Of a DNA stretch of 64,000 nt, positions 26,651 through 35,935 are shown in pieces. Origin of the DNA: Microbacterium oxydans (lineage in GTDB: Bacteria > Actinomycetota > Actinomycetes > Actinomycetales > Microbacteriaceae). Below the pieces are notes generated by a model, which worked only from the letters and a program-made list of their open reading frames with translations, ran no database searches and was not told where the DNA came from. A program made the position numbers and the translations under genes. The stretch covers positions 372,001 to 436,000 of the forward strand of contig NZ_CP092891.1 in assembly GCF_026559675.1 (NCBI RefSeq), written 5' to 3'. The number at the start of each line of letters is the position of its first letter. Position 1 is the stretch's first letter.

Positions 26651-27720
26651 GGACGACCGAGCACACCCTCGATCGGGTCGACGAGCCGGCCTCCGCGCGG
26701 CTCGCCCGGATCGTGTCCGGCCGCCGATCCCGCCATCGTCGTCACGCGATCGCCACGATCGTCCTCGGTGTCCTCGTGCTCGCGCTCTTCGCCGTGGCGC
26801 TCATGGTGGGCAACACCTTCTACACGCCCGACGAGGTGATCCGCGTGATCCTGGGCCAGACCGTGCCCGGCGCCTCCTTCACGGTGGGCGACCTGCGGCT
26901 GCCGCGGGCGATCCTGGCGGTCCTCACCGGCATCGGCTTCGGGATGGCGGGTGTCTGCTTCCAGACGATGCTGCGCAACCCGCTCGCCTCGCCCGACATC
27001 ATCGGCATCTCGAACGGCGCCGGGGCGGCGGCGGTCTTCGGCATCGTGGTGCTGTCCGTCAACGGCCCGGTCGTGTCGGTGCTCGCGCTCGGCGGCGCGA
27101 TCCTCACCGCCTTCACGATCTACCTGCTCTCGATCAAGGGCGGCTTCGCCGGCACGCGACTGATCCTGATCGGCATCGGCGTCGCGGCGATGCTGCAGAG
27201 CGTCGTCTCCTACCTGCTCTCGCGCGCTCCGAACTGGGACATCCAGACCGCCATGCAGTGGCTGACCGGAAGCCTCAACAACGCGTCCTGGGAGCGGGTG
27301 CTGCCGATGGCGATCGCCGCGGCGATCATCGTGCCGCTGATGCTGTCGCAGGGTCGTGCGCTCGGGACGCTCCAGCTGGGAGACGACTCCGCGGCCGGCC
27401 TCGGCGTGCGCGTGAACACCACGCGCCTGCTGCTCATCCTCGGCGCGGTCGCGCTGCTCGCGTTCGCGACCGCGGCGACCGGACCGATCGCGTTCGTCGC
27501 ATTCATGGCCGGGCCCATCGCCGCGCGCATCACCGGCCCCGGTGCCAACCTGCTCCTGCCGTCGGCATTCGTCGGCGCCGTGCTGGTGCTCGGTGGCGAT
27601 CTGATCGGCCAGTTCGCGTTCGGCACCCGCTACCCCGTCGGCGTCATCACCGGCGTGGTCGGCGCGCCCTATCTGATCTACCTCCTCATCCGCACCAACC
27701 GTTCCGGGGGTTCGCTATGA
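26647..27720 (+). CDS. FecCD-family siderophore permease (second subunit)
   Basis: This 357-residue partner permease shows LRLPRAILAVLTGIGFGMAG, then RNPLASPDIIGISNGAGAA and, near the end, TGPIAFVAFMAGPIAARITG. Together with the previous subunit it forms the membrane channel for ferric siderophore import. It starts with GTG overlapping the previous stop and its own stop overlaps the ATPase start (ATGA). Confidence 0.93.
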   Translation: MRTTEHTLDRVDEPASARLARIVSGRRSRHRRHAIATIVLGVLVLALFAVALMVGNTFYTPDEVIRVILGQTVPGASFTVGDLRLPRAILAVLTGIGFGMAGVCFQTMLRNPLASPDIIGISNGAGAAAVFGIVVLSVNGPVVSVLALGGAILTAFTIYLLSIKGGFAGTRLILIGIGVAAMLQSVVSYLLSRAPNWDIQTAMQWLTGSLNNASWERVLPMAIAAAIIVPLMLSQGRALGTLQLGDDSAAGLGVRVNTTRLLLILGAVALLAFATAATGPIAFVAFMAGPIAARITGPGANLLLPSAFVGAVLVLGGDLIGQFAFGTRYPVGVITGVVGAPYLIYLLIRTNRSGGSL

Positions 27721-28517
27721 CCGTCTCGCACAGCCTGTCCGCTGACGGGGTGACGCTCGCGTACGGGGACCGCACCATCATCGACGGTCTCGACCTGCAG
27801 ATCGCGCCGGGCCGGATCACGACCATCGTCGGAGCGAACGGATGCGGGAAGTCGACGCTGCTGCGCTCACTGGCCCGCCTGCTCTCGCCGACCGAGGGAC
27901 AGATCGTCCTCGACGGCAAGTCCGTGCACGCGCGTCCCACCAAGGAGGTCGCGCGCATCCTCGGCCTGCTGCCGCAGTCGCCGGTCGCGCCCGAGGGCAT
28001 CGCGGTCGCCGACCTGGTCGGGCGCGGCCGCCATCCCCATCAGAAGATGCTCGCGCGCTGGAGCACGCACGACTACGAGGTGGTGGCCGACGCCCTCGAC
28101 GCGACCGGCATCTCCGACCTCGCCGACCGCAGTGTCGACGAGCTCTCGGGCGGTCAGCGGCAGCGCGTGTGGATCGCGATGGCCCTGGCGCAGGAGACCG
28201 ACATCCTGCTGCTGGACGAGCCCACCACGTTCCTCGACGTCGCGCACCAGGTCGAGGTGCTCGACCTGCTCACCGACCTGAGCGTCTCGCGCGGCACCAC
28301 CATCGTCATGGTGCTGCACGACCTGAACCTGGCCGCGCGCTACGCCGACGAGCTGGTCGCCATGAAGGACGGCAGGGTGCACGCGACGGGCGCACCGCAG
28401 GATGTCGTCACCGCCGAACTCGTCCACGAGGTCTTCGGCCTCGCCAATCAGATCACCATCGACCCGGTCTCCGGGAAGCCGATGGTCACACCCATCGGGA
28501 GGCACCATGTCCGCTGA
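27717..28517 (+). CDS. Siderophore ABC transporter ATP-binding protein (FecE/FepC-like)
   Basis: This 266-residue ATPase has Walker A GANGCGKST near residue 40, signature LSGGQRQR near 142, Walker B ILLLDEPTTFLD near 162 and the switch His in VLHDLNLAARYADE. It energises the two FecCD permeases. The start is ATG 27717 overlapping the upstream stop; its last codons overlap the start of the siderophore-interacting protein by 11 bp. Confidence 0.94.
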   Translation: MTVSHSLSADGVTLAYGDRTIIDGLDLQIAPGRITTIVGANGCGKSTLLRSLARLLSPTEGQIVLDGKSVHARPTKEVARILGLLPQSPVAPEGIAVADLVGRGRHPHQKMLARWSTHDYEVVADALDATGISDLADRSVDELSGGQRQRVWIAMALAQETDILLLDEPTTFLDVAHQVEVLDLLTDLSVSRGTTIVMVLHDLNLAARYADELVAMKDGRVHATGAPQDVVTAELVHEVFGLANQITIDPVSGKPMVTPIGRHHVR

Positions 28518-29469
28518 GACGACCACGACCGAGCGTCCGACCTACATCCTCACCCGCGCCGAGGTCCGCGCCGTCGTGCGCATCTCGCCGTCGTTCGTGC
28601 GGGTGACCTTCGGCGGCGACGAGCTGTTCGAGTTCGGAACTCCCGGCGAGGTGTTCGACAGCCGCATCAAGCTCGTCTTCCCCCCGGCCTCCGGCGTGCT
28701 GCCGGAGCTCGACCGGGCCTCCGACAACTGGTGGCAGGCGTTCCTGGCGGTGCCGGAGGAGGAGCGCGGCTCCATGCGCACCTACTCCGTGCGCGAGCTG
28801 CGCGTCGACCCGGAGACCGGGACCGAGGTGGACGTCGACTTCGTGCTGCACCTGGAGCCCGGACTGACCGGTCCCGCATCGCTGTGGGCGAGCCAGGCGG
28901 CGGTCGGCCAGGAGCTCTACCTGGTCGGGCCGCGGCGAGGGGTCGAGGCCGATGCGCACGGCGGGGCCGAGTACGTGCCGGGAACCGCGTCGTCGGTGGT
29001 GCTCGCGGGCGACGAGACGGCCGCTCCGGCGATCGCCCGGATCCTGGAGGACGCTCCTCGCGACCTGCGCGGTGTCGCGTTCATCGAGGTGCCGTCTCCG
29101 GCCGACATCCTGCGCATCGACGTGCCCTCGGGCGTCGAGGTGCACTGGCTGCCCCGCGACGCCGGCGAGCCGCACGGGCGGCGACTGATCCCGGCCGTGC
29201 TCGCCCACCTCGGGGATGCCGACGCCGCGGACGAGATCCGCGTGAAGGACATCGACGGCGAGGACCTCGTGTGGGAGACGCCGGAATACTCGGGGCTCGG
29301 TGAGGACATCGCGGCGGCCGAGGCCCCGGCCGAACGCTACTTCTGGATCGCGGGGGAGAGCGGCGTGGTCACCACGCTGCGCCGGCATCTCGTCAAGGAC
29401 CTGGGCATCGACCGCGGGCAGGTCGCCTTCATGGGCTACTGGCGCCGCGGTGTCGCCATGCGCGGCTGA
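28507..29469 (+). CDS. Siderophore-interacting protein (ferric-siderophore reductase, ViuB/SIP type)
   Basis: This 320-residue flavoprotein has a FAD-binding N-terminal barrel with MRTYSVRELR near residue 84 (flavin binding), followed by GPASLWASQAAVGQELYLVGPRRG, and a C-terminal SIP domain with a GDETAAPAI nicotinamide-binding start near residue 168 and RYFWIAGESGVVTTLRRHL. It reduces and releases iron from siderophores inside the cell. GGGAGG lies before the ATG. It closes the iron operon, and its last 34 bp overlap the 3' end of the convergent aldo/keto reductase gene. Confidence 0.92.
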   Translation: MSAETTTTERPTYILTRAEVRAVVRISPSFVRVTFGGDELFEFGTPGEVFDSRIKLVFPPASGVLPELDRASDNWWQAFLAVPEEERGSMRTYSVRELRVDPETGTEVDVDFVLHLEPGLTGPASLWASQAAVGQELYLVGPRRGVEADAHGGAEYVPGTASSVVLAGDETAAPAIARILEDAPRDLRGVAFIEVPSPADILRIDVPSGVEVHWLPRDAGEPHGRRLIPAVLAHLGDADAADEIRVKDIDGEDLVWETPEYSGLGEDIAAAEAPAERYFWIAGESGVVTTLRRHLVKDLGIDRGQVAFMGYWRRGVAMRG

Positions 29470-30410
29470 GGGGGAGCGGAGGGTCGGTCTGCGGGCGGAT
29501 CCTGCCAGCCCCGCGGGTCCGAGTCGAGCCCGCGCAGCGCGTCGAGCAGCTCATCGTCGACCGTCACCTCGAGGAGCTCCCTGGTGGCCCGCAGGTCGTC
29601 CACCGTGCGCATGCCGATGATCGTGCGGTCGATGCGAGGATCCTCGGTGGAGAACGCGAGGGCTGCGGCGATGAGCGGGACGCCGGCTGCGGTGCAGAGC
29701 GCGGCCGTCTGCTCCGCCGTCCGGCGCACGCTCGGTGCTGCGGGACCATAGGCGTAGCGCTCGGTGGGCGGCGGCCAGGCGGTGAGGAAGCCGCCTCCGT
29801 AGGGGGAGGCGTTCGTGACGTGCACGCCGAGCGCGTGCGCGTGGTCGAGCAGACGGTCGGCGCTGCGGTCGGCCAGCGTGTAGCGGTTGTGGGTGATGAG
29901 CGCCTCGAAGAGACCGGTGTCGAGATAGCGCCGCATGAGGTCGGGGGGCCCGCCCGCGACGCCGAGGGTTCCGATGATCCCCGCTTCGCGAGCCGCGACC
30001 AGCGCGGCGACCGGACCGTCGGCGGCGAAGGCCTGCTCCCAGCTGATGTTCTCGGGGTCGTGCAGGTAGACCACCGGCAGACGGTCGAACCCGAGGCGGG
30101 TCCGGCTCTCGTCGAGGGAACGGCGCACGCGGGCGCCGGAGAAGTCCCCGGTCGTCATGTCGCGGTCCGCCTTGGTCTGGATCGTGAAGCCGTCGGGGAC
30201 GATGCCGTACTCCCGGATCGCCATGCCGATCCGCTCTTCGCTGGCTCCGAAGCCGTAGTTGTTCGCGGTGTCGAGCACGCGCACGGTCGGGTCCTCGAAG
30301 AGCTCGTGCACGAGGTCGATCGACTCGGCGAGGGGAACGTCGTCTCCGACGCTCGCCGGGTTCCACTGCACCCAGCTGCCGGAGCCGGCCGCGATCTTCG
30401 ACGTCGTCAC
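29436..30410 (-). CDS. Aldo/keto reductase
   Basis: This 324-residue (alpha/beta)8 oxidoreductase retains the family tetrad: D47 and Y52 in VLDTANNYGFG, K80 in IQTKAD and H117 in VYLHDPE. It would reduce a carbonyl, or oxidise a sugar, with NADP(H). The GTG start has AAGGGAG upstream. The N-terminus is shorter than the usual GRTGLxVSxLGLG start. It is divergent from a hydroxyacid dehydrogenase, and a LacI-type operator lies between them (30465-30478), placing it in the LacI sugar regulon. Confidence 0.9.
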   Translation of the reverse strand: MTTSKIAAGSGSWVQWNPASVGDDVPLAESIDLVHELFEDPTVRVLDTANNYGFGASEERIGMAIREYGIVPDGFTIQTKADRDMTTGDFSGARVRRSLDESRTRLGFDRLPVVYLHDPENISWEQAFAADGPVAALVAAREAGIIGTLGVAGGPPDLMRRYLDTGLFEALITHNRYTLADRSADRLLDHAHALGVHVTNASPYGGGFLTAWPPPTERYAYGPAAPSVRRTAEQTAALCTAAGVPLIAAALAFSTEDPRIDRTIIGMRTVDDLRATRELLEVTVDDELLDALRGLDSDPRGWQDPPADRPSAPPQPRMATPRRQ

Positions 30411-30464
30411 CGCGATCGTCTCCCTTCGTGTGCGTCACGTGATTCCGGATGCTGGTACATTCTC

Positions 30465-30478
30465 GGAATGCGGTTTCC
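30465..30478. promoter_or_regulatory. LacI-type operator 1
   Basis: GGAATGCGGTTTCC, read on the minus strand, differs by one base from GGAAAGCGCATTCC, the shared operator of this region. TACATT at 30456-30461 may be the -10 for the plus-strand gene, 3 nt from the operator, the same geometry as operator 2. Confidence 0.75.
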
Positions 30479-30526
30479 CGCGGACTGATCGTAGCCCGCC
30501 GCCGCCGCATCCGACAAGGAGAATCG

Positions 30527-31546
30527 ATGATCCTTCCCCCGAGCCAGGCGGAGAGCGCGCGCCCGCCCGCGCAGTTCGTGATGCGACGCGGTCTCGTGAC
30601 CCAGCTGTTCGCTCCCGAGCAGTTCGCGGCTCTCGGCGCCCTGCTGGACTTCGGTGATCGCCCGGTGACGCAGACCCTGGACGATCCGCGCCTCGACACG
30701 GTCCACACGCTCATCACCGGATGGGGCTGCCCGCGGATCGGGCCGGAGGAGCTGGACCGCATGCCGGCCCTCCGTGCGATCCACCACGCGGCGGGAACGG
30801 TCAAGGAGCATCTCGACCCCGAGGTCTGGCATCGCGGGATCCGCGTGACGTCCGCGGCCGCGGCGAACGCCGTGCCCGTCGCGGAGTACACGCTCGCCAT
30901 GATCCTTCTCGAGGGCAAGGGCGTCGCGGCGGCCGCGACCGCCCACCGCCGGGATCCCGCACGCGACCTCTCGCCCCTGTTCGAGGGCATCGGCAACCAT
31001 CGGCGCCGCATCGGCATCCTGGGCGCATCGAAGATCGGGCGGCGGGTGATCGCGCTGCTGCGCGGCTTCGACCTCGATGTCGCGGTGAGCGATCCGTATC
31101 TGCGTGAGGACGATCCGATCCGCGAGGACGCCCGGGTGGTCGACCTCGACGAGCTCTTCGCGAGCAGTGACATCGTGAGCGTCCACGCGCCGCTGCTCCC
31201 CGACACCGTCGGTCTCGTGAGTCGCCGACTGCTCGGGCTGATGCCCGACGGAGCGACCCTGATCAACACCGCGCGGGGTCCGATCGTGGACCATGCGGCC
31301 CTCGTCGACGAGGTCCGGGCCGGGCGGCTGCGGGCCGTGCTCGACGTCACGGATCCGGAGCCGCTCCCCGCGGGGCATGTGCTCCTCGAGTCGCCGTCGG
31401 TGATCGTCACCCCGCACATCGCGGGCGCGCTGGGCAACGAGCTCCGCCGTCTGGGGGAGTCCGTCGTCGGCGAGGTGCAGAGGGTCTCCCGCGGTGAGGA
31501 CGCGGCGCACGCCGTGTCGCTCGGCGAGCTCGCGGCGATGGCGTGA
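30527..31546 (+). CDS. D-2-hydroxyacid dehydrogenase (NAD-binding)
   Basis: This 339-residue enzyme has an NAD-binding Rossmann motif ILGASKIGRR at 164-173 and the catalytic Arg-Glu-His trio (R250 in INTARG, E279 in DVTDPEP, H297 in TPHIAG) of D-isomer 2-hydroxyacid dehydrogenases. It would interconvert a 2-hydroxyacid and 2-oxoacid, probably derived from the imported sugar. The ATG at 30527 has AAGGAG 5 nt before it; the frame open to 30449 is not supported. A LacI-type operator lies just upstream. Confidence 0.9.
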   Translation: MILPPSQAESARPPAQFVMRRGLVTQLFAPEQFAALGALLDFGDRPVTQTLDDPRLDTVHTLITGWGCPRIGPEELDRMPALRAIHHAAGTVKEHLDPEVWHRGIRVTSAAAANAVPVAEYTLAMILLEGKGVAAAATAHRRDPARDLSPLFEGIGNHRRRIGILGASKIGRRVIALLRGFDLDVAVSDPYLREDDPIREDARVVDLDELFASSDIVSVHAPLLPDTVGLVSRRLLGLMPDGATLINTARGPIVDHAALVDEVRAGRLRAVLDVTDPEPLPAGHVLLESPSVIVTPHIAGALGNELRRLGESVVGEVQRVSRGEDAAHAVSLGELAAMA

Positions 31547-31554
31547 GCAGCGGC

Positions 31555-31583
31555 TTGACAGCCATGCGACGTATCCTTATTCT
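31555..31583 (+). promoter_or_regulatory. Sigma70-type promoter of the sugar ABC operon
   Basis: TTGACA (31555-31560) and TATTCT (31578-31583) are separated by exactly 17 bp. The LacI-type operator 2 begins 3-4 bp downstream and would cover the transcription start, which is a simple repression layout. Confidence 0.85.
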
Positions 31584-31587
31584 CTAG

Positions 31588-31601
31588 GGAAAGCGCATTC
31601 C
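31588..31601. promoter_or_regulatory. LacI-type operator 2
   Basis: GGAAAGCGCATTCC is the best copy of the shared operator and sits directly after the promoter of the sugar ABC operon. A further partial half-site, TCGCTTTCCC, follows at about 31606. Confidence 0.85.
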
Positions 31602-31658
31602 GACATCGCTTTCCCTCCGTCTACCCGAAGACATTCCCCCCATCAAAGGAGATGCACC

Positions 31659-32954
31659 ATGAGAAGGACCCTGTTGGCCGCCGGGGCGATCGTCGCCTCT
31701 GCCGCGCTGCTCGCCGGTTGCGGCGCCGGAACCGGAACCGAGAACGAGAGCAGCGGGCCCGTCACGCTGCAGATGTGGTCGTGGGACCCGTCGATGCCCG
31801 AGATCGCGAAGGTCTGGAACGAGTCGCACCCCGACATCCAGGTCGAGGTCACCGACCCCGCGGGCGGCAACGAACTCGTCAGCCGCATCCTCACCGCGCA
31901 CAAGTCCGGTGACGCCGCCGACATCGTGAAGGTCGAGTACCAGGCGCTGCCGGCACTCGTCGCGAACGGGGTCGCCGCCGACATCACCGAGTACACGAAG
32001 GACGCGGCGGACAGCTTCACGCCCGCGGCCTTCGACCAGGTGTCGTTCGACGGCAAGGTCTTCGGCCTGCCCCAGGACTTCGCGCCGCTGGTGTTCTTCT
32101 ACCGGCACGACATCTTCGAGCAGTACGGCCTCACGCCGCCTACCACGTGGGACGAGTACGCCGACGTCGCCCGCAAGCTGCACGAGGCCGACCCGAGCAA
32201 GTACCTCGGCACGTTCAGCTCGGCGGACCCGGGCTGGTTCACCGGTCTCACCCAGCAGGCCGGAGCGAACTGGTGGTCCGCCGAGGGCGACACCTGGAAG
32301 GTCGCGATCGACGACGCCGACTCGGTGAAGGTCGCCGACTACTGGCAAGGCCTGATCGACGAGGGCGTCATCAAGGGCGAGCCGTTCTGGTCGCCGCAGT
32401 GGAACAAGGAGATGGACGACGGCACGTACGCCGGATGGATCTCCGGTGCCTGGGCCCCCGCCCAGTTCGGCGGCATCGCCCCCAACACCAAGGGCAAGTG
32501 GACGATGACCGCGCTTCCGGACTGGAACGCGGGCGACGCCACCACGGGAATCTGGGGCGGGTCGGCGACGGCCGTCACCACCGACTCGAAGCACCCGAAG
32601 GAGGCGGCCGCGTTCATCGACTGGTTCAACACCAGCGACGAGGCGCTCGCTCTCCAGGTCGAGAAGATCAACATCTTCCCGGCGGCCATCAACGGGCAGA
32701 AGCTCGACGCCCTGCAGACGCCTCCCGCGTACATGCCGAACCAGCCCGACTACTACTCGACGGTCGCGAAGATCTCCGAGGGTGCGCGCACGTTCGACCT
32801 CTGGGGTCCGAACGCGACGGTCACGTTCGGCGCGTACAACGACGGCTTCGCCGCGGCCATCGAATCCGGCTCGTCCTTCTCCGACGTGTTGAAGAACATG
32901 CAGGAGACCACGGTCGCCGACATGAAGAAGCTCGGCTTCACCGTCGAGAAATAG
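31659..32954 (+). CDS. Sugar ABC transporter substrate-binding lipoprotein (SBP family 1)
   Basis: This 431-residue binding protein has a lipoprotein signal with lipobox LLAGC and the family-1 sugar-binding pattern (WNESHPDIQVEVTD, ADIVKVEYQALPALVANG, VFGLPQDFAPLVFFYR, AAAFIDWFNTSDEAL). The ATG at 31659 has AAAGGAG upstream. Expression is controlled by a strong promoter and a LacI-type operator. A 14-bp stem-loop follows the stop and may raise its level over the permeases. Confidence 0.93.
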   Translation: MRRTLLAAGAIVASAALLAGCGAGTGTENESSGPVTLQMWSWDPSMPEIAKVWNESHPDIQVEVTDPAGGNELVSRILTAHKSGDAADIVKVEYQALPALVANGVAADITEYTKDAADSFTPAAFDQVSFDGKVFGLPQDFAPLVFFYRHDIFEQYGLTPPTTWDEYADVARKLHEADPSKYLGTFSSADPGWFTGLTQQAGANWWSAEGDTWKVAIDDADSVKVADYWQGLIDEGVIKGEPFWSPQWNKEMDDGTYAGWISGAWAPAQFGGIAPNTKGKWTMTALPDWNAGDATTGIWGGSATAVTTDSKHPKEAAAFIDWFNTSDEALALQVEKINIFPAAINGQKLDALQTPPAYMPNQPDYYSTVAKISEGARTFDLWGPNATVTFGAYNDGFAAAIESGSSFSDVLKNMQETTVADMKKLGFTVEK

Positions 32955-32960
32955 CATTCC

Positions 32961-32992
32961 CGGTGGGTGGGGCGCAGTCGCCCCACCCACCG
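32961..32992 (+). terminator. Intra-operon stem-loop between binding protein and permease genes
   Basis: Fourteen perfectly paired bases (first arm CGGTGGGTGGGGCG) enclose a CAGT loop. No T-tract follows. Its position 6 bp after the binding-protein stop suggests partial termination or 3'-end protection, which would favour the binding protein over the permeases. Confidence 0.7.
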
Positions 32993-33011
32993 TCCCGAGA
33001 GAAGGACAGAC

Positions 33012-33950
33012 GTGACCACCACCACCGCCCCGCGGCGATCGAGCCGGCGGACCGAGGAAGAACCGCGCGGCCGACGTCGACAGAGGACGAACGCCGGCTT
33101 CGCACTCGCGCTGCTGACGCCCGCTCTGATCCTGCTCGCCCTCTTCACCCTCGCCCCGGCGATCTACGCGCTCATCCTCAGCCTGATGCAGCGCCGGATC
33201 TCCGGTGGACTGCTGGGCGGGGACTCGACGCTCGAGTTCGTCGGGATCGAGAACTACGTCGCCGCCTTCCTCGACTCCGAGCTTTGGGCGGGCCTCGGGC
33301 GCATGCTGATCGTCGCGGGCATCGGCGTGCCGGGCACCATCATCCTCGCCGCGCTCTTCGCGCTCTGCCTGGATGCGGACCGCACCCGCCTCATCGGCGT
33401 CTGGCGGATCCTCATCTTCCTGCCCTACGCGGTCCCCGGTGTGATCGCCTCCCTGCTCTGGGGCTTCCTCTACCTTCCGGCCACCAGTCCGATCGGCGGC
33501 GAGGTCATCGACTTCTTCGGGGGGACGGAGATCTTCTTCTCCGTCGCGAACATCGCCGTCTGGGGAGTGGTCGGCTTCAACATGGTGATCATGTACACGG
33601 CCCTGCGCGGGCTGCCGCAGGAGATGTACGAGGCCGCGAAGCTCGACGGTGCCGGCGAGCTCCAGATCGCGCTGCGCATCAAGCTGCCGCTGATCCGGCC
33701 GGCGATCGTGATGTGCTCGCTCTTCTCCGTGCTCGGCGCCCTGCAGCTGTTCAACGAGCCGACGACCCTGCGCCCGCTCGCGAACGCGATCTCGTCGACC
33801 TGGGTGCCGCTGATGAAGGTCTACACCGACGCCTTCGTCAACGACGACATCCACCGCGCCGCGGCCACCTCGCTGCTGCTCGTGGTGCTCACGGTCGGGG
33901 CATCCGTCCTCGTGAACCGTGTCGGAATCCTGATCGGAAAGAAGCGATGA
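33012..33950 (+). CDS. Sugar ABC transporter permease, MalF/UgpA type
   Basis: This 312-residue permease has a basic N-terminus and six membrane helices, with the EAA loop MYEAAKLDGAGELQIALRIK near residue 205 that docks the ATPase. No ATP-binding gene is in the operon; as in many actinobacteria a shared MsiK-type ATPase encoded elsewhere is likely. The start is GTG 33012 with GAAGGACAG upstream, and its stop overlaps the second permease as ATGA. Confidence 0.93.
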   Translation: MTTTTAPRRSSRRTEEEPRGRRRQRTNAGFALALLTPALILLALFTLAPAIYALILSLMQRRISGGLLGGDSTLEFVGIENYVAAFLDSELWAGLGRMLIVAGIGVPGTIILAALFALCLDADRTRLIGVWRILIFLPYAVPGVIASLLWGFLYLPATSPIGGEVIDFFGGTEIFFSVANIAVWGVVGFNMVIMYTALRGLPQEMYEAAKLDGAGELQIALRIKLPLIRPAIVMCSLFSVLGALQLFNEPTTLRPLANAISSTWVPLMKVYTDAFVNDDIHRAAATSLLLVVLTVGASVLVNRVGILIGKKR

Positions 33951-34813
33951 CCGCCGTCGTGTCCAGCCCTCGGCGTCGGAGCCGCACCAACCTCTTCTCC
34001 ACGATCGTCCTGTTCGTCGGCGCGCTGTACTGCGTGCTGCCGGTGCTGTGGATCGTGATCGCGGCGACCAAGAGCAGCACGGAGCTGTTCTCCACGCCCA
34101 CCGCGCTCCCGTCGTTCACCGGCGGCCTGTTCGAGAACATCGCCGAGCTGCTCGCCTACCGCGACGGCATCTTCGGGCGCTGGATGCTCAACTCCGCGCT
34201 CTACGCGGGCGGCGGCGGCATCGCCTCGACTCTCATCGCCGCAGCCGCGGGGTACGCCCTCGCCAAGTACCGGTTCCGGGGGAGCACGTCGATCTTCCGG
34301 ATCATCGTCGCGGCCGTGCTGCTGCCCCAGATCATGCTCGCGATCCCGCAGTACCTGCTGCTGGCGCAGTTCGGCATGACCAACAACTACTTCTCGGTGA
34401 TCCTGCCGCTGCTGGTGAGTCCGTACGCGATCTACCTGTGCAAGATCTACGCCGAGGCGTCGGTGCCGAACGAGATCATGGAGGCCGCGCGCATCGACGG
34501 GGCCACGGAATGGCGCATCTTCCTGTCGACGGGTCTGCGGCTGATGTCACCCGCCCTGGTGACCGTGTTCCTGCTGCAGTTCATCGCGATCTGGAACAAC
34601 TTCCTGCTGCCGTTCATCATGCTGACGGACGACTCGAAGTTCCCGCTCACTCTCGGGCTCTACGCGATGCTCCGCGCCGGCGCCTCCCAGGCCGCGCTCT
34701 ACTCGCTCGTGATCACGGGTGCGGCGATCGCGATCATCCCGGTCGTCGCCCTGTTCCTGTCGCTGCAGCGGTTCTGGCGTCTCGACCTCATGTCGGGCGG
34801 TGTCAAGGCATGA
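33947..34813 (+). CDS. Sugar ABC transporter permease, MalG/UgpE type
   Basis: This 288-residue partner permease has six membrane segments and the EAA loop PNEIMEAARIDGATEWRIF near residue 180. It would form the channel with the preceding permease. Translation is coupled by the ATGA overlap. The gene converges on the LacI regulator, whose stop is 30 bp away. Confidence 0.93.
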   Translation: MTAVVSSPRRRSRTNLFSTIVLFVGALYCVLPVLWIVIAATKSSTELFSTPTALPSFTGGLFENIAELLAYRDGIFGRWMLNSALYAGGGGIASTLIAAAAGYALAKYRFRGSTSIFRIIVAAVLLPQIMLAIPQYLLLAQFGMTNNYFSVILPLLVSPYAIYLCKIYAEASVPNEIMEAARIDGATEWRIFLSTGLRLMSPALVTVFLLQFIAIWNNFLLPFIMLTDDSKFPLTLGLYAMLRAGASQAALYSLVITGAAIAIIPVVALFLSLQRFWRLDLMSGGVKA

Positions 34814-34842
34814 CCCGCCGGCGCCGCACGTCGCCCTCGGAC

Positions 34843-35880
34843 TCAGCGGGGCGGTGTGCTCGCGCGCACCACCGGGTGGGTGGGGATGACGCGTCGGCGC
34901 AGGTCCTCGGGCGCGGCCGTGGCGCGGTGGATCGCCTCGGCGGCCACCTCGTCGAGCGGCACGTGCACGCTCGTGAGGGGCGGCACGACATCGCGCAGCG
35001 TCGTGATGTCGTCGAACCCGGCGACGCCGATCCGCCCCGGGGTCTCGATGCCGCGCTCGCGGAGGCCGTTCAGTGCGCCCAGGGCGAGGACGTCGGTCAC
35101 GGCGAACACGAGATCCGCCGACGCGAGGACGTCGTCGTCGAGCGTCGCCAGGAGTTCCCGCGCGCCGTCCCAGTGGAACCCGGGCCGCAGCACGCGCGAC
35201 GGCGGGATCGCGATGCCGGCCTCCGCGAAGCCGGCCGTGAAGCCGTCGATCCGCTCCTGCATGGAACGCAGCGGCAGGTCGCTCCCCAGGAGCAGCGGCG
35301 AGCGGTAGCCACGCGCCACCATCTCGACCGCGAGGCGACGAGCGCCCTCGAAGTTGTCGAAGTACACGGTCTCGAACGGCATGTCGGTGCGGCTGATCAG
35401 CACCACGCGCCCGCCGGTCTCCTGGTAGCGCAGCAGCTCGGCCTCGACGGCCGGATCGGAACGCGAGTCGGTGTAGCCGGTGCCGGCGAGGATGATCGCG
35501 CGCGGCTGCTCGCCGCGGAGCTCGCGGACCAGCTCGAGCTCGCGCTCGGTGCGGCGCGAGCTGACGGCGAGGGAGACGCGCAGGTCGATCTCCTCCGCCG
35601 CGTTCATGATCGCCGCGGTCATCGCCGAGAAGTAGGCGTCCGCGATGCCGCCCGTGATGAGGGCGATCCGGTGCGATGCGCCCCGCGCCACGGCCTGCGC
35701 CGCGATGTTCGGCGCGTAGCCGAGCTGACGCGCCGCGCCGAGCACGCGTTCGCGGTATCCATCGTCGACGCGCCGAGCCGAGCCGTTCACGACGCGCGAC
35801 GCGGTCGACTGGGAGACGCCGGCCAGGCGTGCGACGTCCGAGAGGGTGGGCGGTCGTCCGCCACGCGCATCGAGAGTCAT
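34843..35880 (-). CDS. LacI-family transcriptional repressor of the local sugar regulon
   Basis: This 345-residue repressor has the LacI helix-turn-helix and hinge at residues 10-60 (TLSDVARLAGVSQSTASRVV, then LGYAPNIAAQAVARG) and a periplasmic-binding-like sugar sensor domain. The ATG at 35880 is the conserved start; a frame extending to 36012 would swallow the operator region. TAGTCT 8 nt upstream may be a leaderless -10. Operator 3 lies about 30 bp upstream, suggesting autoregulation, and operators 1, 2 and 4 precede the neighbouring metabolic and transport genes. Confidence 0.93.
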   Translation of the reverse strand: MTLDARGGRPPTLSDVARLAGVSQSTASRVVNGSARRVDDGYRERVLGAARQLGYAPNIAAQAVARGASHRIALITGGIADAYFSAMTAAIMNAAEEIDLRVSLAVSSRRTERELELVRELRGEQPRAIILAGTGYTDSRSDPAVEAELLRYQETGGRVVLISRTDMPFETVYFDNFEGARRLAVEMVARGYRSPLLLGSDLPLRSMQERIDGFTAGFAEAGIAIPPSRVLRPGFHWDGARELLATLDDDVLASADLVFAVTDVLALGALNGLRERGIETPGRIGVAGFDDITTLRDVVPPLTSVHVPLDEVAAEAIHRATAAPEDLRRRVIPTHPVVRASTPPR

Positions 35881-35908
35881 CGTGAAGAAGACTATCGCGA
35901 ACCATGCA

Positions 35909-35922
35909 GGAATGCGCTTTCT
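35909..35922. promoter_or_regulatory. LacI-type operator 3 (in front of lacI)
   Basis: GGAATGCGCTTTCT is the reverse complement of the shared operator GGAAAGCGCATTCC with one mismatch. It lies 29 bp before the repressor start on the minus strand. Confidence 0.8.
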
Positions 35923-35935
35923 GCTTCTATCAGGC

